A stretch of DNA of 64,000 nucleotides from Caldifarciminota bacterium (GTDB lineage: Bacteria; Hydrothermota; Hydrothermia; UBA1063; CAJXJZ01): NCBI GenBank assembly GCA_026986775.1, contig JALSNX010000001.1:1-64000 (forward strand), in the 5' to 3' direction. Below the pieces are notes generated by a model, which saw only the letters and a program-made list of their open reading frames with translations, searched no databases and was not told the DNA's origin. Positions within the stretch are counted from its first letter, which is position 1. Each line of letters begins with the position of its first letter. Made by a program: the position numbers and the translations under genes. Below, piece by piece: positions 9,777 to 19,377 of the stretch.

Positions 9777-10799
9777 TTACACGCTGAAAGGAATCGGAAT
9801 AAACGTTATAAAGAATATAAAAATACTCAAAAAACCAAGGAATTTTCCCTTAGAACTGAGAGGAGCCACGTGGTTAAGAATAGGTGGGTGATAAAGTCCC
9901 AGTAGTAAAAGCATAAAGTTCCAGAACCACCACCCTGGCCAGAAAAAGCCAAGCACGAGTAATACCATAAACACAATTCTGGAAATAACCCGGTGAAACT
10001 CACCAAACAAAGCAAAAGATACATGTCCGCCATCAAGCTGTCCTACAGGCAGAAGATTCAAAGACGTAACAAACATTCCAATCCAGCCAGCAAAAGCGAC
10101 AGGATGAAGCATAATATCGTATCCCTTACCCACTGTGCCATGAACTATATGGGTAAGAATATTAAAAACAAGGGGAGTACCTAATTTTAAGTGTCCTGCA
10201 GTACTTGATACAGGCACAATTTTTGATAGTGAAATACCGATTATACTTACAGGCAGTGCAACAAAAAAGCCCACTATAGGCCCCATACTCCCTATTTCCA
10301 TGAGAGCATCCTTATGGGTAATTGGAGATTTAACTTTTATAAAGGCTCCCATGGTGCCAATAAGAGGATGAGGAACTGGCAGGAAATATGGCAACGTGGC
10401 TTTAATTCCGTATCTTTTTGATGCAAGATAATGCCCCATTTCATGAAGTCCAAGAATTAACATAAGGGACAGAGAAAAGGGCAATCCTTTTAGTAAATCT
10501 ACAGGGTTTTTAAAGGGGTCAACCCCTGCATGTAGCGCACCCGCATAAAGTGTGGTAATGAAAGTAAGAAAAACCAAAAGAAAATGAACCCATATCTTCT
10601 TTTTCTGGGGTGGAATATGTAGTAAAGTCACTCTGTAGGCATCCACAACCCTGTCAATAGCAGCATATACATCCATTCTGGCAAGTTCATCCTGCATCTT
10701 TCTGGATAGTTCCTCCGCATCCCCTCTAAAGTATCCTATATAGGATGAATCTGTATAGGAAATCACGTTAAAATATCTGTCAATTATCGCCTCTACCAT
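9777..10799 (-). CDS. site-2 protease family M50 membrane metalloprotease
   Basis: LGLHEMGHYLASKRYGIKATLPYFLPVPHP and NLLPVGQLDGGHV; start refined to MVEAIIDR. Confidence 0.85.
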   Translation of the reverse strand: MVEAIIDRYFNVISYTDSSYIGYFRGDAEELSRKMQDELARMDVYAAIDRVVDAYRVTLLHIPPQKKKIWVHFLLVFLTFITTLYAGALHAGVDPFKNPVDLLKGLPFSLSLMLILGLHEMGHYLASKRYGIKATLPYFLPVPHPLIGTMGAFIKVKSPITHKDALMEIGSMGPIVGFFVALPVSIIGISLSKIVPVSSTAGHLKLGTPLVFNILTHIVHGTVGKGYDIMLHPVAFAGWIGMFVTSLNLLPVGQLDGGHVSFALFGEFHRVISRIVFMVLLVLGFFWPGWWFWNFMLLLLGLYHPPILNHVAPLSSKGKFLGFLSIFIFFITFIPIPFSV

Positions 10800-12147
10800 A
10801 TACCTTTTTGCCCTCCACAAAAACAGTCTTTATATTACCATCAATATCAAGAACCACAAAATCTCCATAAAAACCTTTTCTCATTTTTCCTGTGTTTATC
10901 TTTAGCATGTCTGAACCTTTCTCTGTATAATACATTATAGATTCCTTAAACGTAAGTCTCTCCTCTTTTACCGGGTGATTCACTGCACCCTTTAATCCAT
11001 AAGCAGGCCCTTCTGGCATGGAATCTGAACCAAAAGCAAACATAATACCCATATTCCGCATACTCTTATATGGATGCATTAAAGAGAATGCGTTATCATA
11101 AAGAGATTCTTTATACATCTTCCACCATCTTTTTACAAAGTTTGGCTGCATTGAGATATGAACACCCTTTTTTTTCGCAATTTTTAAGGCTTCTTTATGT
11201 GGAAACTCAAAATGCTCTATCCGGTGGGCAAAATCCGGAAAATCCGGTATTACTTCAAGGGCAGTGTCAATCGCCCTTGTCCCTATGGCATGCATAAGTA
11301 CTTTAAAGCCATTTTTTTCATACTTTTTTATCTTTTCTCTGAGTATCGTTATATCATAAAAGGTTGCTTTTGCCTCTGAATCTCTATACGGTTTGTAGAA
11401 CGACGCCGTTCTACCACCAACTGAACCATCAAGAAATAACTTTATTCCCTCCACCTTTACTCTACCCTTCTTCCATCCTGTATTAAGTCCCCTCTCCAAG
11501 ACTAAAGAGAATGCATCTTCATAAAAGGCAACGGCAACCTTAATCTTTAACTTTCCCTTCCTGTCAAGATTTAAATAGGCATCAAATACATTTATATCCT
11601 TGGCAAAATCCAGAACTCCTGTAATGCCTTTTTTCAGGTATTTTTCCTGGGCTATCAGTATGCCCTTTTCAATTCTATCAACATCGGGTTTAAGTATTTC
11701 ATACAGTCTCAAAGGAAGATATTCCATTGCTATTCCCCGCTCAACATCCAGTGTATTATCTGGAATAATACCCTCAAAATAACGAATTGCAGGTGTGTTG
11801 AGTATCGCTATATGTCCGCACACCCTTCTAAGAAGTATGGGAGTGATTTTAGAAATCCTATCAAGGTCATCTTTTACTATGGACTTTTCATCAGTAAACA
11901 GGGTTTCATCATAATCAACAAAAATATTCAGTTCACCCGTCACAACCATAGATGCCACATACTCAAGTAATTCTTTTTTGCTCTTAAATCCCGAAAGGGA
12001 AGGATACTGCATGAAAAAGCCATGCTCTGCCATATGTGAATGGGTATCCACAAAGCCTGGAACTATGGACTGATTCTCTCCAAATACAGGCTCAATGTCC
12101 TCTTCAAAGCGGGAATCTTTTATAGATGAAATAAATCTGTCAATCAT
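10780..12147 (-). CDS. amidohydrolase family (YtcJ-like)
   Basis: IVPGFVDTHSHMAEHG...GIKLFLDGSVGGRTA...MFAFGSDSMPEGP. Confidence 0.82.
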   Translation of the reverse strand: MIDRFISSIKDSRFEEDIEPVFGENQSIVPGFVDTHSHMAEHGFFMQYPSLSGFKSKKELLEYVASMVVTGELNIFVDYDETLFTDEKSIVKDDLDRISKITPILLRRVCGHIAILNTPAIRYFEGIIPDNTLDVERGIAMEYLPLRLYEILKPDVDRIEKGILIAQEKYLKKGITGVLDFAKDINVFDAYLNLDRKGKLKIKVAVAFYEDAFSLVLERGLNTGWKKGRVKVEGIKLFLDGSVGGRTASFYKPYRDSEAKATFYDITILREKIKKYEKNGFKVLMHAIGTRAIDTALEVIPDFPDFAHRIEHFEFPHKEALKIAKKKGVHISMQPNFVKRWWKMYKESLYDNAFSLMHPYKSMRNMGIMFAFGSDSMPEGPAYGLKGAVNHPVKEERLTFKESIMYYTEKGSDMLKINTGKMRKGFYGDFVVLDIDGNIKTVFVEGKKVYGRGDN

Positions 12148-12952
12148 TCAAAAAATAAATAGGGTTGAGATAGCCATTTCTATTTCGCACCTCATAGTGC
12201 AGGTGCGGTCCTGTGGTATAGCCGGTTAATCCTACCTCACCAATGACCTCTCCACGCCTTACTTTTTTTCCTGGATACACTCTTATATTTTGAAGATGGC
12301 CATAAAAAGTTTTGTACTCATTACCATGCTTTATAATAACAACCTCTCCAAACCTCATGTCATGATAAACACTATCAACAACACCATAGGCAGTGGCTCT
12401 TACCACCGTTCCAACCTTTGCCCCTATATCCACCCCCCTATGAATGGGACCATAACCCCGCGTAATTATACCTTCAACGGGCATACCCTTTGGAGTTATA
12501 GAATCTTCTCTCAATACATAAAGCAAAAGGTCAGCCATACCGGGCGAAAAGCCGTATGTGTTTTCCTTTCGGTCTTCATATTGCGACTTTATATGCTCAT
12601 CAGATACGTTGCTGGAGGCTCCGGTATCAGAAAAAGGACGGATTTCAGGAGCCTTCTCATATCCAAGCATCGCATAGAGTTTTTTGCGGAGAAGTTCAAG
12701 TTTTTCCACCTTCTTCTCAAGTTCAACGATGTGCATATTCTGGGCTTTTAACCTTCTATTTTCCGCTTCAAGACGTTTTACCTTAAGGGCAGTAAGATAT
12801 ACCCTTCCATAAAAAATGATACCTGCTATTATGGATGCGAATAAAAGTATCAAAAAGTAAAGGGTGAGTTTAACAACCCACCCTTTTATCCTGTATCTTC
12901 TTATCTCTCCTGCATCAGAAGAGGTAATTATAACATCATATTCTTTCTTCAT
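12140..12952 (-). CDS. M23 family peptidase with N-terminal TM and coiled coil
   Basis: IHRGVDIGAKVGTVVRATAYGVV...KHGNEYKTFYGHLQNI...TGYTTGPHLHYEVR. Confidence 0.9.
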   Translation of the reverse strand: MKKEYDVIITSSDAGEIRRYRIKGWVVKLTLYFLILLFASIIAGIIFYGRVYLTALKVKRLEAENRRLKAQNMHIVELEKKVEKLELLRKKLYAMLGYEKAPEIRPFSDTGASSNVSDEHIKSQYEDRKENTYGFSPGMADLLLYVLREDSITPKGMPVEGIITRGYGPIHRGVDIGAKVGTVVRATAYGVVDSVYHDMRFGEVVIIKHGNEYKTFYGHLQNIRVYPGKKVRRGEVIGEVGLTGYTTGPHLHYEVRNRNGYLNPIYFLND

Positions 12953-13905
12953 CAGCCCTTGAGTTTCAAATCCTCATAAGCAGAAAGGGCAGCAATGGCG
13001 CCCTGAGCAGCAGCCACTATAACCTGAGCCACACCCCCTGTAATATCTCCTGCTGCATACACTCTCTGTACGTTTGTTCTCTGCGTATTGTCAGTTTCTA
13101 TGTATCCCCTCTCCGTGAGTTTAACACCAATCTCTTTTGCCAGTTCTGACTGCGGTAAGAGTCCAACATATATAAATACGCCATCTGTTTCAATGATTTT
13201 TTCTTCCTGCGTCTTTCTGTCTATATACTTTACCCCTTTAACTTTCTCATCACCAAATATCTCTGTAACCTGTGCATTGGTAATGTACTTTATACCACTT
13301 TTTTCAATCTTTTCTCTGTATGCCGCCTCACACATCCATCTGGGCATGAATTCAAGCACCGTAACATCAGCATTTATGTCTTTAAGGAAAAGGGCTGCTA
13401 TGGCACCTGAATTTCCACCACCAATCACAATAACTCTTCTATCCTTAAAGAAATAGCCGTCACAGGTCACACAGTAAGAAAGCCCCTTACCATAGTATTC
13501 CTTTTCACCTTTGACATTCAGATGTTTATGAGTTGTTCCCGTTGCAAAAATGATGGCAGAAGCCTCAATCTCTCCCTTTTCTGTGTCAAGCAGGAAAAGC
13601 CCCTTATCCTTTGTAATCTTTTTAATAGGATTCATATCAAGTATCTCGGCATACTCTTTTGCATGCTCTTTCATCTTCTGCATGAGTTCTTCGCCCTTGA
13701 TACCTTTAAATGGTGGGTAGTTTTCTATATATGGTGCCTCCGCTGCAAGTCCACCAATAACGTTTTTATCTATAACAATGGGCTTAAGACCCGACCTTCT
13801 GGCATAAATGGCAGCTGTGAGCCCCGCCGGACCCGCACCAATAATGGCAACATCACAGGACCTTTTCTCCTTAGCCTCTCCAAATGAAGATAAAATAAGT
13901 TCCAT
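12952..13905 (-). CDS. trxB: thioredoxin reductase-like FAD-dependent oxidoreductase
   Basis: VAIIGAGPAGLTAAIYARRSG, LSYCVTCDGYFFKDRRVIVIGGGNSG. Confidence 0.9.
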   Translation of the reverse strand: MELILSSFGEAKEKRSCDVAIIGAGPAGLTAAIYARRSGLKPIVIDKNVIGGLAAEAPYIENYPPFKGIKGEELMQKMKEHAKEYAEILDMNPIKKITKDKGLFLLDTEKGEIEASAIIFATGTTHKHLNVKGEKEYYGKGLSYCVTCDGYFFKDRRVIVIGGGNSGAIAALFLKDINADVTVLEFMPRWMCEAAYREKIEKSGIKYITNAQVTEIFGDEKVKGVKYIDRKTQEEKIIETDGVFIYVGLLPQSELAKEIGVKLTERGYIETDNTQRTNVQRVYAAGDITGGVAQVIVAAAQGAIAALSAYEDLKLKG

Positions 13906-13980
13906 ATCTTTCCTCCTTTTAGTAAGTTATATTATTCTAATCTTTTTTGCAGGTATATCAAAAACCATTATATTTAGCGG

Positions 13981-14829
13981 TTATTCGCTTCTTGCGAGCC
14001 ACACGCCAGTAAGAACGAACAAAAGACCCAGAAGTGTGGCAGGATATATCTTCTCTTTTAAAACCACTGCAATGATTAAAAGAGATAGTGGAGGGGCAAG
14101 ATATATTAAAGATGCAATACTATGGACATTCTTTGCAATCTGAAGCGATGATAACCACACAAGAAAAGTTATCCCCATTTCAAATGTTCCGATATATAAG
14201 GAACCTATAAGTCCCCTTGTACCGGGCCACCTTATTCCCTGAATAAACAAAACAAAGAGCAGAAATGGGAGTGCAAATAAAAAACCCTGAAATAGCTTAT
14301 CTTCTGCATTTACTTTTATTTTCCTGTTTATATGCCAGTACACCGCCCATACCACAGTAGAGAGAAGAGCAAAAATCACACCCTTTAGATCACTTACAGC
14401 AAGCGCTCTATAGTCTCCCTTTGTTGCAACAAGGACCACCCCCAGAAAACCAAGTAAAATACCTGTAATGCTTCGCAATATCAATTTTTCTTTACCGAAA
14501 AGGACGGAAATAAGAACTAAAACTAAAGGCCAGAGGTAATTTATGCAGAGGGCCTGCTGGGCAAGAAGTCTATTATAGGCTTCAAAAAGGAGAATGTAAT
14601 ACAGAAAAGGATTTAAAATACCAAGAAAAATTGCTTTTTTGTTCCACTCTATCTTTCTTTTTTTAAAGAAAATGATGAAACCAGTTATTATAACCGTTGT
14701 AATTACAGCATAAAAGAGCATTTCATAAGGAGTTACATACCTTAAGGTCAGTTTAAATGCTGTTGCCACTGTACTCCAGAAAAATACAGCAATAAGAGAA
14801 AGTATATATGCCTTTGTTGAATTACGCAT
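13981..14829 (-). CDS. EamA/DMT family transporter
   Basis: ten hydrophobic segments; FFWSTVATAFKLTLRYVTPYEMLFY and LTGVWLA end. Confidence 0.85.
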   Translation of the reverse strand: MRNSTKAYILSLIAVFFWSTVATAFKLTLRYVTPYEMLFYAVITTVIITGFIIFFKKRKIEWNKKAIFLGILNPFLYYILLFEAYNRLLAQQALCINYLWPLVLVLISVLFGKEKLILRSITGILLGFLGVVLVATKGDYRALAVSDLKGVIFALLSTVVWAVYWHINRKIKVNAEDKLFQGFLFALPFLLFVLFIQGIRWPGTRGLIGSLYIGTFEMGITFLVWLSSLQIAKNVHSIASLIYLAPPLSLLIIAVVLKEKIYPATLLGLLFVLTGVWLARSE

Positions 14830-14840
14830 ATATAAATTTT

Positions 14841-14893
14841 AAAGTGGATACCGTGTAATTACACTTGACCGTCCACTTTCCAAATTGTAATAT
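14841..14893 (+). promoter_or_regulatory. promoter with nested dyads upstream of lipoprotein gene
   Basis: TTGACC (14865-14870)-N17-TAATAT (14888-14893); AAAGTGGA (14841-14848)/TCCACTTT (14872-14879) inverted repeat enclosing palindrome GTGTAATTACAC (14853-14864). Confidence 0.6.
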
Positions 14894-14919
14894 TATGTTT
14901 ACCAAACAGGAGGGAGTTA

Positions 14920-15243
14920 ATGAAAAAACTCTTAGTACCGGCTTTTGGAGCTATGCTTCTTGTGATAGGTGCTTGCCAGATGCCCAATGTAAGCCAGATG
15001 AGCGCAAGAATAAATGAGAAACTGGCAAAAATAGAGGTTATGAATGAGAAAATAGACGACCTTGAATCCAAAATTGAAAAGATGCAGGAACAGATAGATG
15101 ACCTTGAAGAAAAAGTTGTAATTCTTGAAACAAAACTTGAGCAAAAACAGGGAGGGACTTCCCAGAGGTCTTATAAAAGAAGTGGTGGAACTTCTAACTC
15201 TGGAAGTCCTTACAAATCAAAAACAAAGAAGAAAATAAGATAA
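14920..15243 (+). CDS. small coiled-coil lipoprotein (Lpp-like architecture)
   Basis: MKKLLVPAFGAMLLVIGAC lipobox; heptad-rich LAKIEVMNEKIDDLESKIEKMQEQIDDLEEKVVILETKL; basic C-terminus. Confidence 0.75.
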   Translation: MKKLLVPAFGAMLLVIGACQMPNVSQMSARINEKLAKIEVMNEKIDDLESKIEKMQEQIDDLEEKVVILETKLEQKQGGTSQRSYKRSGGTSNSGSPYKSKTKKKIR

Positions 15244-15259
15244 AAACAGGAGGTACAAC

Positions 15260-16006
15260 ATGAAGAAGGGAACTATAACTGCCCTGACTGTAATAATAAC
15301 AGGTGCAGTGCTCACACTGACAGGCTGTCCTGCAACCACAGTTGATACCCCATCAGTCTCATGGTCAGTAACACAGGACCAGGGTGGGATTACCTTTACA
15401 TGGGATGCCATTCAGGATGCAGATGGATACATAGTAAAATACAACGGTAAAGCAGATACCATTGAAGCCACAAGTTACACCCTCACAGAACCTGCAGCAG
15501 AGGTTGAGATAGTGGCCTATGCAGGTGATGAGGAATCAAATCCATGGGTTGGCAATTTCGCAGCAGTGGAAACCCAGAACCTTGACTGGTATACAAGAGC
15601 AGACACAGACCCCACACATCCAAGTGGTATTGGTTTCAAAAATGATGGCTCCGTGGTAACAATTTCCTATGCACAGGGTGACCACAATGCCATAGATTTC
15701 GTGGCTGACCAGGACAACTCCATCACAGCCATAGAGGCACTTGACGCCGATGTCAACAAGCAAAACGGAGTGGCCTATTCTGCTACATTTGACTATGCAA
15801 ACATGGATATTGCACCTACTACAGGCTATACTACTTACGAAGCAGTGGTACAGAATGGTACATTTGCATTGCTCAAGGACCTTGATGGTCAGAGAAACGA
15901 CAATGACATCTATGCAAAACTCATTGTTAAAGGTATTGATGGCACCAGATGGACAATTGACATAACGGTCCAGCCCATTGGTGGCTTAAGATGGCTCGTA
16001 AAGTAA
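15260..16006 (+). CDS. lipoprotein with fibronectin-III-like domain
   Basis: MKKGTITALTVIITGAVLTLTGC lipobox; GITFTWDAIQDADGYIVKYNG FnIII-like. Confidence 0.65.
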   Translation: MKKGTITALTVIITGAVLTLTGCPATTVDTPSVSWSVTQDQGGITFTWDAIQDADGYIVKYNGKADTIEATSYTLTEPAAEVEIVAYAGDEESNPWVGNFAAVETQNLDWYTRADTDPTHPSGIGFKNDGSVVTISYAQGDHNAIDFVADQDNSITAIEALDADVNKQNGVAYSATFDYANMDIAPTTGYTTYEAVVQNGTFALLKDLDGQRNDNDIYAKLIVKGIDGTRWTIDITVQPIGGLRWLVK

Positions 16007-16033
16007 CAATATAAAATCTGCAAAATAGGCACG

Positions 16034-16056
16034 GGGCGGCTCTGCCGCCCTTTTTT
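16034..16056 (+). terminator. Rho-independent terminator
   Basis: GGGCGGC TCT GCCGCCC TTTTTT. Confidence 0.9.
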
Positions 16057-16063
16057 ATAAAAA

Positions 16064-16720
16064 ATGAGCGAAAGAAGTAAAGTAGTAATCAGAGGCTTTG
16101 AAGCAAAATACTACGATGAACTTTTAAACGTTCTGAGTCTCTGGCAGTATCCCCGTTTTATAAAGCATATAATAAACAGGGAGACTAATGTTAATAAAGG
16201 TGATAAAGTAGCAGAATTAGGAGTCGGGAATGGAAGAAACGCCATACTCTTTGCCAACATAGTGCAGGACACAGGTAAAGTTGTGGGATTTGATATATCA
16301 GAAGACATGATAGAGAAGGCAAGGAAAAAGACAAAAAACTTTTCTAATATAGAAATCGTGCACCACAGTATACTTGAACCATATCCCGAAAAATACCGTA
16401 ACTTTTTTGATATTGCCTTTATATCTTTTGTTTTTCACGGCCTTGAAGACTATGAGAAGGATAGCATGCTTGAAAATCTGAAAATGATATTAAAACCTGC
16501 TGGTCGTTTCTATATACTTGACTACAATCAGGTGGATATAGAAAAAACACCGTTTTATTACAGATACTTTATTAAAAAACTTGAATGCCCGCTGGCACTT
16601 GAGTTTTTGAGTTATCCACTGGATGAAAACCTAAAAAAACACGGTTTTGTTTTGACAAAAAGATATCTGCACTTTAAAAATCTTCTGTCTTACTCTGAAT
16701 TTGTGCTTGAAAAGCCGTGA
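16064..16720 (+). CDS. class I SAM-dependent methyltransferase
   Basis: VAELGVGNGRNAILFANIVQDTGKVVGFDISEDMIEKA. Confidence 0.85.
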   Translation: MSERSKVVIRGFEAKYYDELLNVLSLWQYPRFIKHIINRETNVNKGDKVAELGVGNGRNAILFANIVQDTGKVVGFDISEDMIEKARKKTKNFSNIEIVHHSILEPYPEKYRNFFDIAFISFVFHGLEDYEKDSMLENLKMILKPAGRFYILDYNQVDIEKTPFYYRYFIKKLECPLALEFLSYPLDENLKKHGFVLTKRYLHFKNLLSYSEFVLEKP

Positions 16721-17379
16721 GACTCAATAAGTTTGTAAGAGACGCACTCGGTATTTCAAGAAGAAGGGCAGACGCTCTTATTAAAGACGGTAAAATCACG
16801 GTAAACGGTAAAATCGTAAGAGAGCCTTTTTACGACACAGATGAAAACGATGTGGTAAAATACCAGGGTAGAACGCTTAAAATGGATGCGGAAAATGAGG
16901 TATATATTTATTACAAACCACGTGGGGTTGTCTCAACACTTTATGACCCTCATGCAGAGAAAACCATTTTCTCTGAACTTAACCTGAAAAAGGGCTTCAA
17001 GTTCGCAGGAAGACTTGACAAGGATTCAGAGGGGCTCATGGTTATTACAAACGATGGCAACCTGATACATAGGCTCACCCATCCATCTTATGAAACTAAA
17101 AAGGGGTATCTTGTATGGACAAAACGACCCATTACTGTGAAAGAGATAAAGTCCATGACAGAGGGCATTGAAGATAAGGGTGAATTTTTAAAGGTGGACT
17201 ATATTGAAAAAAGAGGCGAAAAACTGTATCTATTTGTGCTTCATGAGGGGAAAAAGAGGGAGATACGAAGACTCGTAAAGCGTTTTAATAATGAGGTTCT
17301 CCGCTTAAAGAGAATATTCATGGGAGAATTTTCACTGCCTCAAGATATGAAACCGGGTGAGTTAAGAAAAATACCTTAA
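16717..17379 (+). CDS. pseudouridine synthase, RsuA/RluB family
   Basis: S4 domain LGISRRRADALIKDGKITVNG; FAGRLDKDSEGLMVITNDG; GKKREIRRL. Confidence 0.9.
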   Translation: MRLNKFVRDALGISRRRADALIKDGKITVNGKIVREPFYDTDENDVVKYQGRTLKMDAENEVYIYYKPRGVVSTLYDPHAEKTIFSELNLKKGFKFAGRLDKDSEGLMVITNDGNLIHRLTHPSYETKKGYLVWTKRPITVKEIKSMTEGIEDKGEFLKVDYIEKRGEKLYLFVLHEGKKREIRRLVKRFNNEVLRLKRIFMGEFSLPQDMKPGELRKIP

Positions 17380-17442
17380 TTCACCTTGTTCTTTGCAAGA
17401 CATGCTTCGTATTTTATCCTTATAATAAACGGAGGTTTTATT

Positions 17443-19377
17443 ATGAAAAAATTCCTTTATGTATTTTTCCTGCCCATCCTTCTTGTGGCAGCCCAGAGAA
17501 AAGTCCTTGTAGAGGTTTATACTGCCACATGGTGTTCTTACTGTCCATATTCATCCTATGGTCTTGATACTCTTGAAATGAACTATGGAGATTCCATCGT
17601 TGTAATAAAATACCATCCTTCTTCATCTGACCCATTCTACACTACATTTGCTGTGGAAAGAGCAGACTACTATCCTGACCTTTCTGGCTACCCAACAGCA
17701 TACTTTGACGGCATTGACAGGGTTGAAGGTGGCTGGAATGGCGTATATTCAGCCTACAGGAACGTTTTTTTATCAAGAATAGACAGCGCATCACCTATTA
17801 ACATTCAGTTGAATATTGACTATAACAGCAGGACAAGGACTGGAAGATGTTTTGTTAATTTAACATCTGAAACAAAACTGCCCGACAGCACATATCTGAG
17901 ATACGCCATAGTTGAGGATTCAATTTTTTACAACTGGCAAAACAGGAATGTTTTGAGATATGTATTAAGGAGAATGATTCCAGATGCACGCGGTAGGGCA
18001 ATATCTTTGGGTAGTGGAGAAAGCATGACCGATACAGTAAACTTCAGCCTTGATAATGAATGGATAGAACCTTATGTTTATTTTATTGCCTTTGTTCAAA
18101 ACGATTCATCAAGAGAAGTCATACAGGCAAGTATGATAAGAATACCTGTTGATTACGGAAAATTGGTCTTACTTGGACACAGATATACAGATTCCATTGG
18201 AAACAACAATAGAAGACTTGAACCTGAGGATTCTGCCATTTTCTACTTTACCATCACGGATGTAAAACCTTATAACACCGCAAAATGGGTGAACATAAGT
18301 ATATCAACCGATGACCCTTTCATTGACATAGAAACACCATCCATGTATTTAGATTCAATAACCGTTCAGGATACAGTAACCATCTCCACAAAAGTAAGAT
18401 GCACAGGAGGAAACACACGCTTTGTGAACCTGTTTTTTGAAATGACCTCTGACAGTGGTAAATTCTATTCCATGGATACCATTTCTGTAAAAGTGGGTTT
18501 TGACAGTCTCCTCGTATGGGATGGAAGTATTAATAAAACATTGCGAGATTATGTTCTGCCCTATCTTGATGAACTGGGTGTGCACTATGATTTCCAGTCC
18601 CAGATAGATAGCGGCAGACCATACATTATGGATGCTTACAAATACCTCATGTATTATTCAGGAAACAATACCCCGGATTCTCCAACCATTGCCCTTCTGG
18701 AAGAATTTCTTGATAGTGGAGTGAATGCCTTTATAACAGGACAGAATATAGCAAGCACACAGGACAGCATTTTTCTTACCAATTACCTTCGGGTAAGGTT
18801 TCTCTACGATACCACATTGGACCTTCTGGTGGTGGGAACAGGAAACATCTTTTACCCACAGGATACTGTTTTCCTTACAAGCGGTGGAAGTGCCATGAAT
18901 CAGTACTCAAAGGATGTTATAGAGCCTTTAAGTGATGCTATTCCTCTATTTTACTACAGAAAATACAACCAGCCTGACTCAGATACTGTTGCAGCAGTGG
19001 CCTATGATGATGGAACTAAACGGGTTGTTTTCTTTGCTTTTGGGTATGAAGGTATGGGTACCGTAAAAATGGGTAAAAAGGAGGCTTTAAGAAGGGTGCT
19101 CAATTATCTTGGGTACTCTATAAGTGAGGTAAAAGAAAAGACTGTAAATAAACGCCCTTCGTATGGTAGAACTATCGTTGCAAGAAGTCTATCCTTACCT
19201 ATTCCGTTAACTGAAGGGAGTACTGTTAGCGTCTATTCAAAGGATGGTAGTTTGAAATTTAAAAAGACAATATACAGGGGCATTCTTGATTTGCCAGAAG
19301 ACCTTGCAAACGGTGTTTACTTTATAAAAGTAAAAGGCAAAGAGGAGAAGATCTTAAAATTGCTTCTTCTAAGATGA
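17443..19377 (+). CDS. secreted thioredoxin-fold (Omp28-like) protein with T9SS type A-like C-terminal domain
   Basis: signal peptide MKKFLYVFFLPILLVAAQ, then VEVYTATWCSYCPYSSYGLD; C-terminus VSVYSKDGSLKFKKTIYRGILDLPEDLANGVYFIKVKGKEEKILKLLLLR; start refined using GGAGG SD. Confidence 0.75.
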   Translation: MKKFLYVFFLPILLVAAQRKVLVEVYTATWCSYCPYSSYGLDTLEMNYGDSIVVIKYHPSSSDPFYTTFAVERADYYPDLSGYPTAYFDGIDRVEGGWNGVYSAYRNVFLSRIDSASPINIQLNIDYNSRTRTGRCFVNLTSETKLPDSTYLRYAIVEDSIFYNWQNRNVLRYVLRRMIPDARGRAISLGSGESMTDTVNFSLDNEWIEPYVYFIAFVQNDSSREVIQASMIRIPVDYGKLVLLGHRYTDSIGNNNRRLEPEDSAIFYFTITDVKPYNTAKWVNISISTDDPFIDIETPSMYLDSITVQDTVTISTKVRCTGGNTRFVNLFFEMTSDSGKFYSMDTISVKVGFDSLLVWDGSINKTLRDYVLPYLDELGVHYDFQSQIDSGRPYIMDAYKYLMYYSGNNTPDSPTIALLEEFLDSGVNAFITGQNIASTQDSIFLTNYLRVRFLYDTTLDLLVVGTGNIFYPQDTVFLTSGGSAMNQYSKDVIEPLSDAIPLFYYRKYNQPDSDTVAAVAYDDGTKRVVFFAFGYEGMGTVKMGKKEALRRVLNYLGYSISEVKEKTVNKRPSYGRTIVARSLSLPIPLTEGSTVSVYSKDGSLKFKKTIYRGILDLPEDLANGVYFIKVKGKEEKILKLLLLR

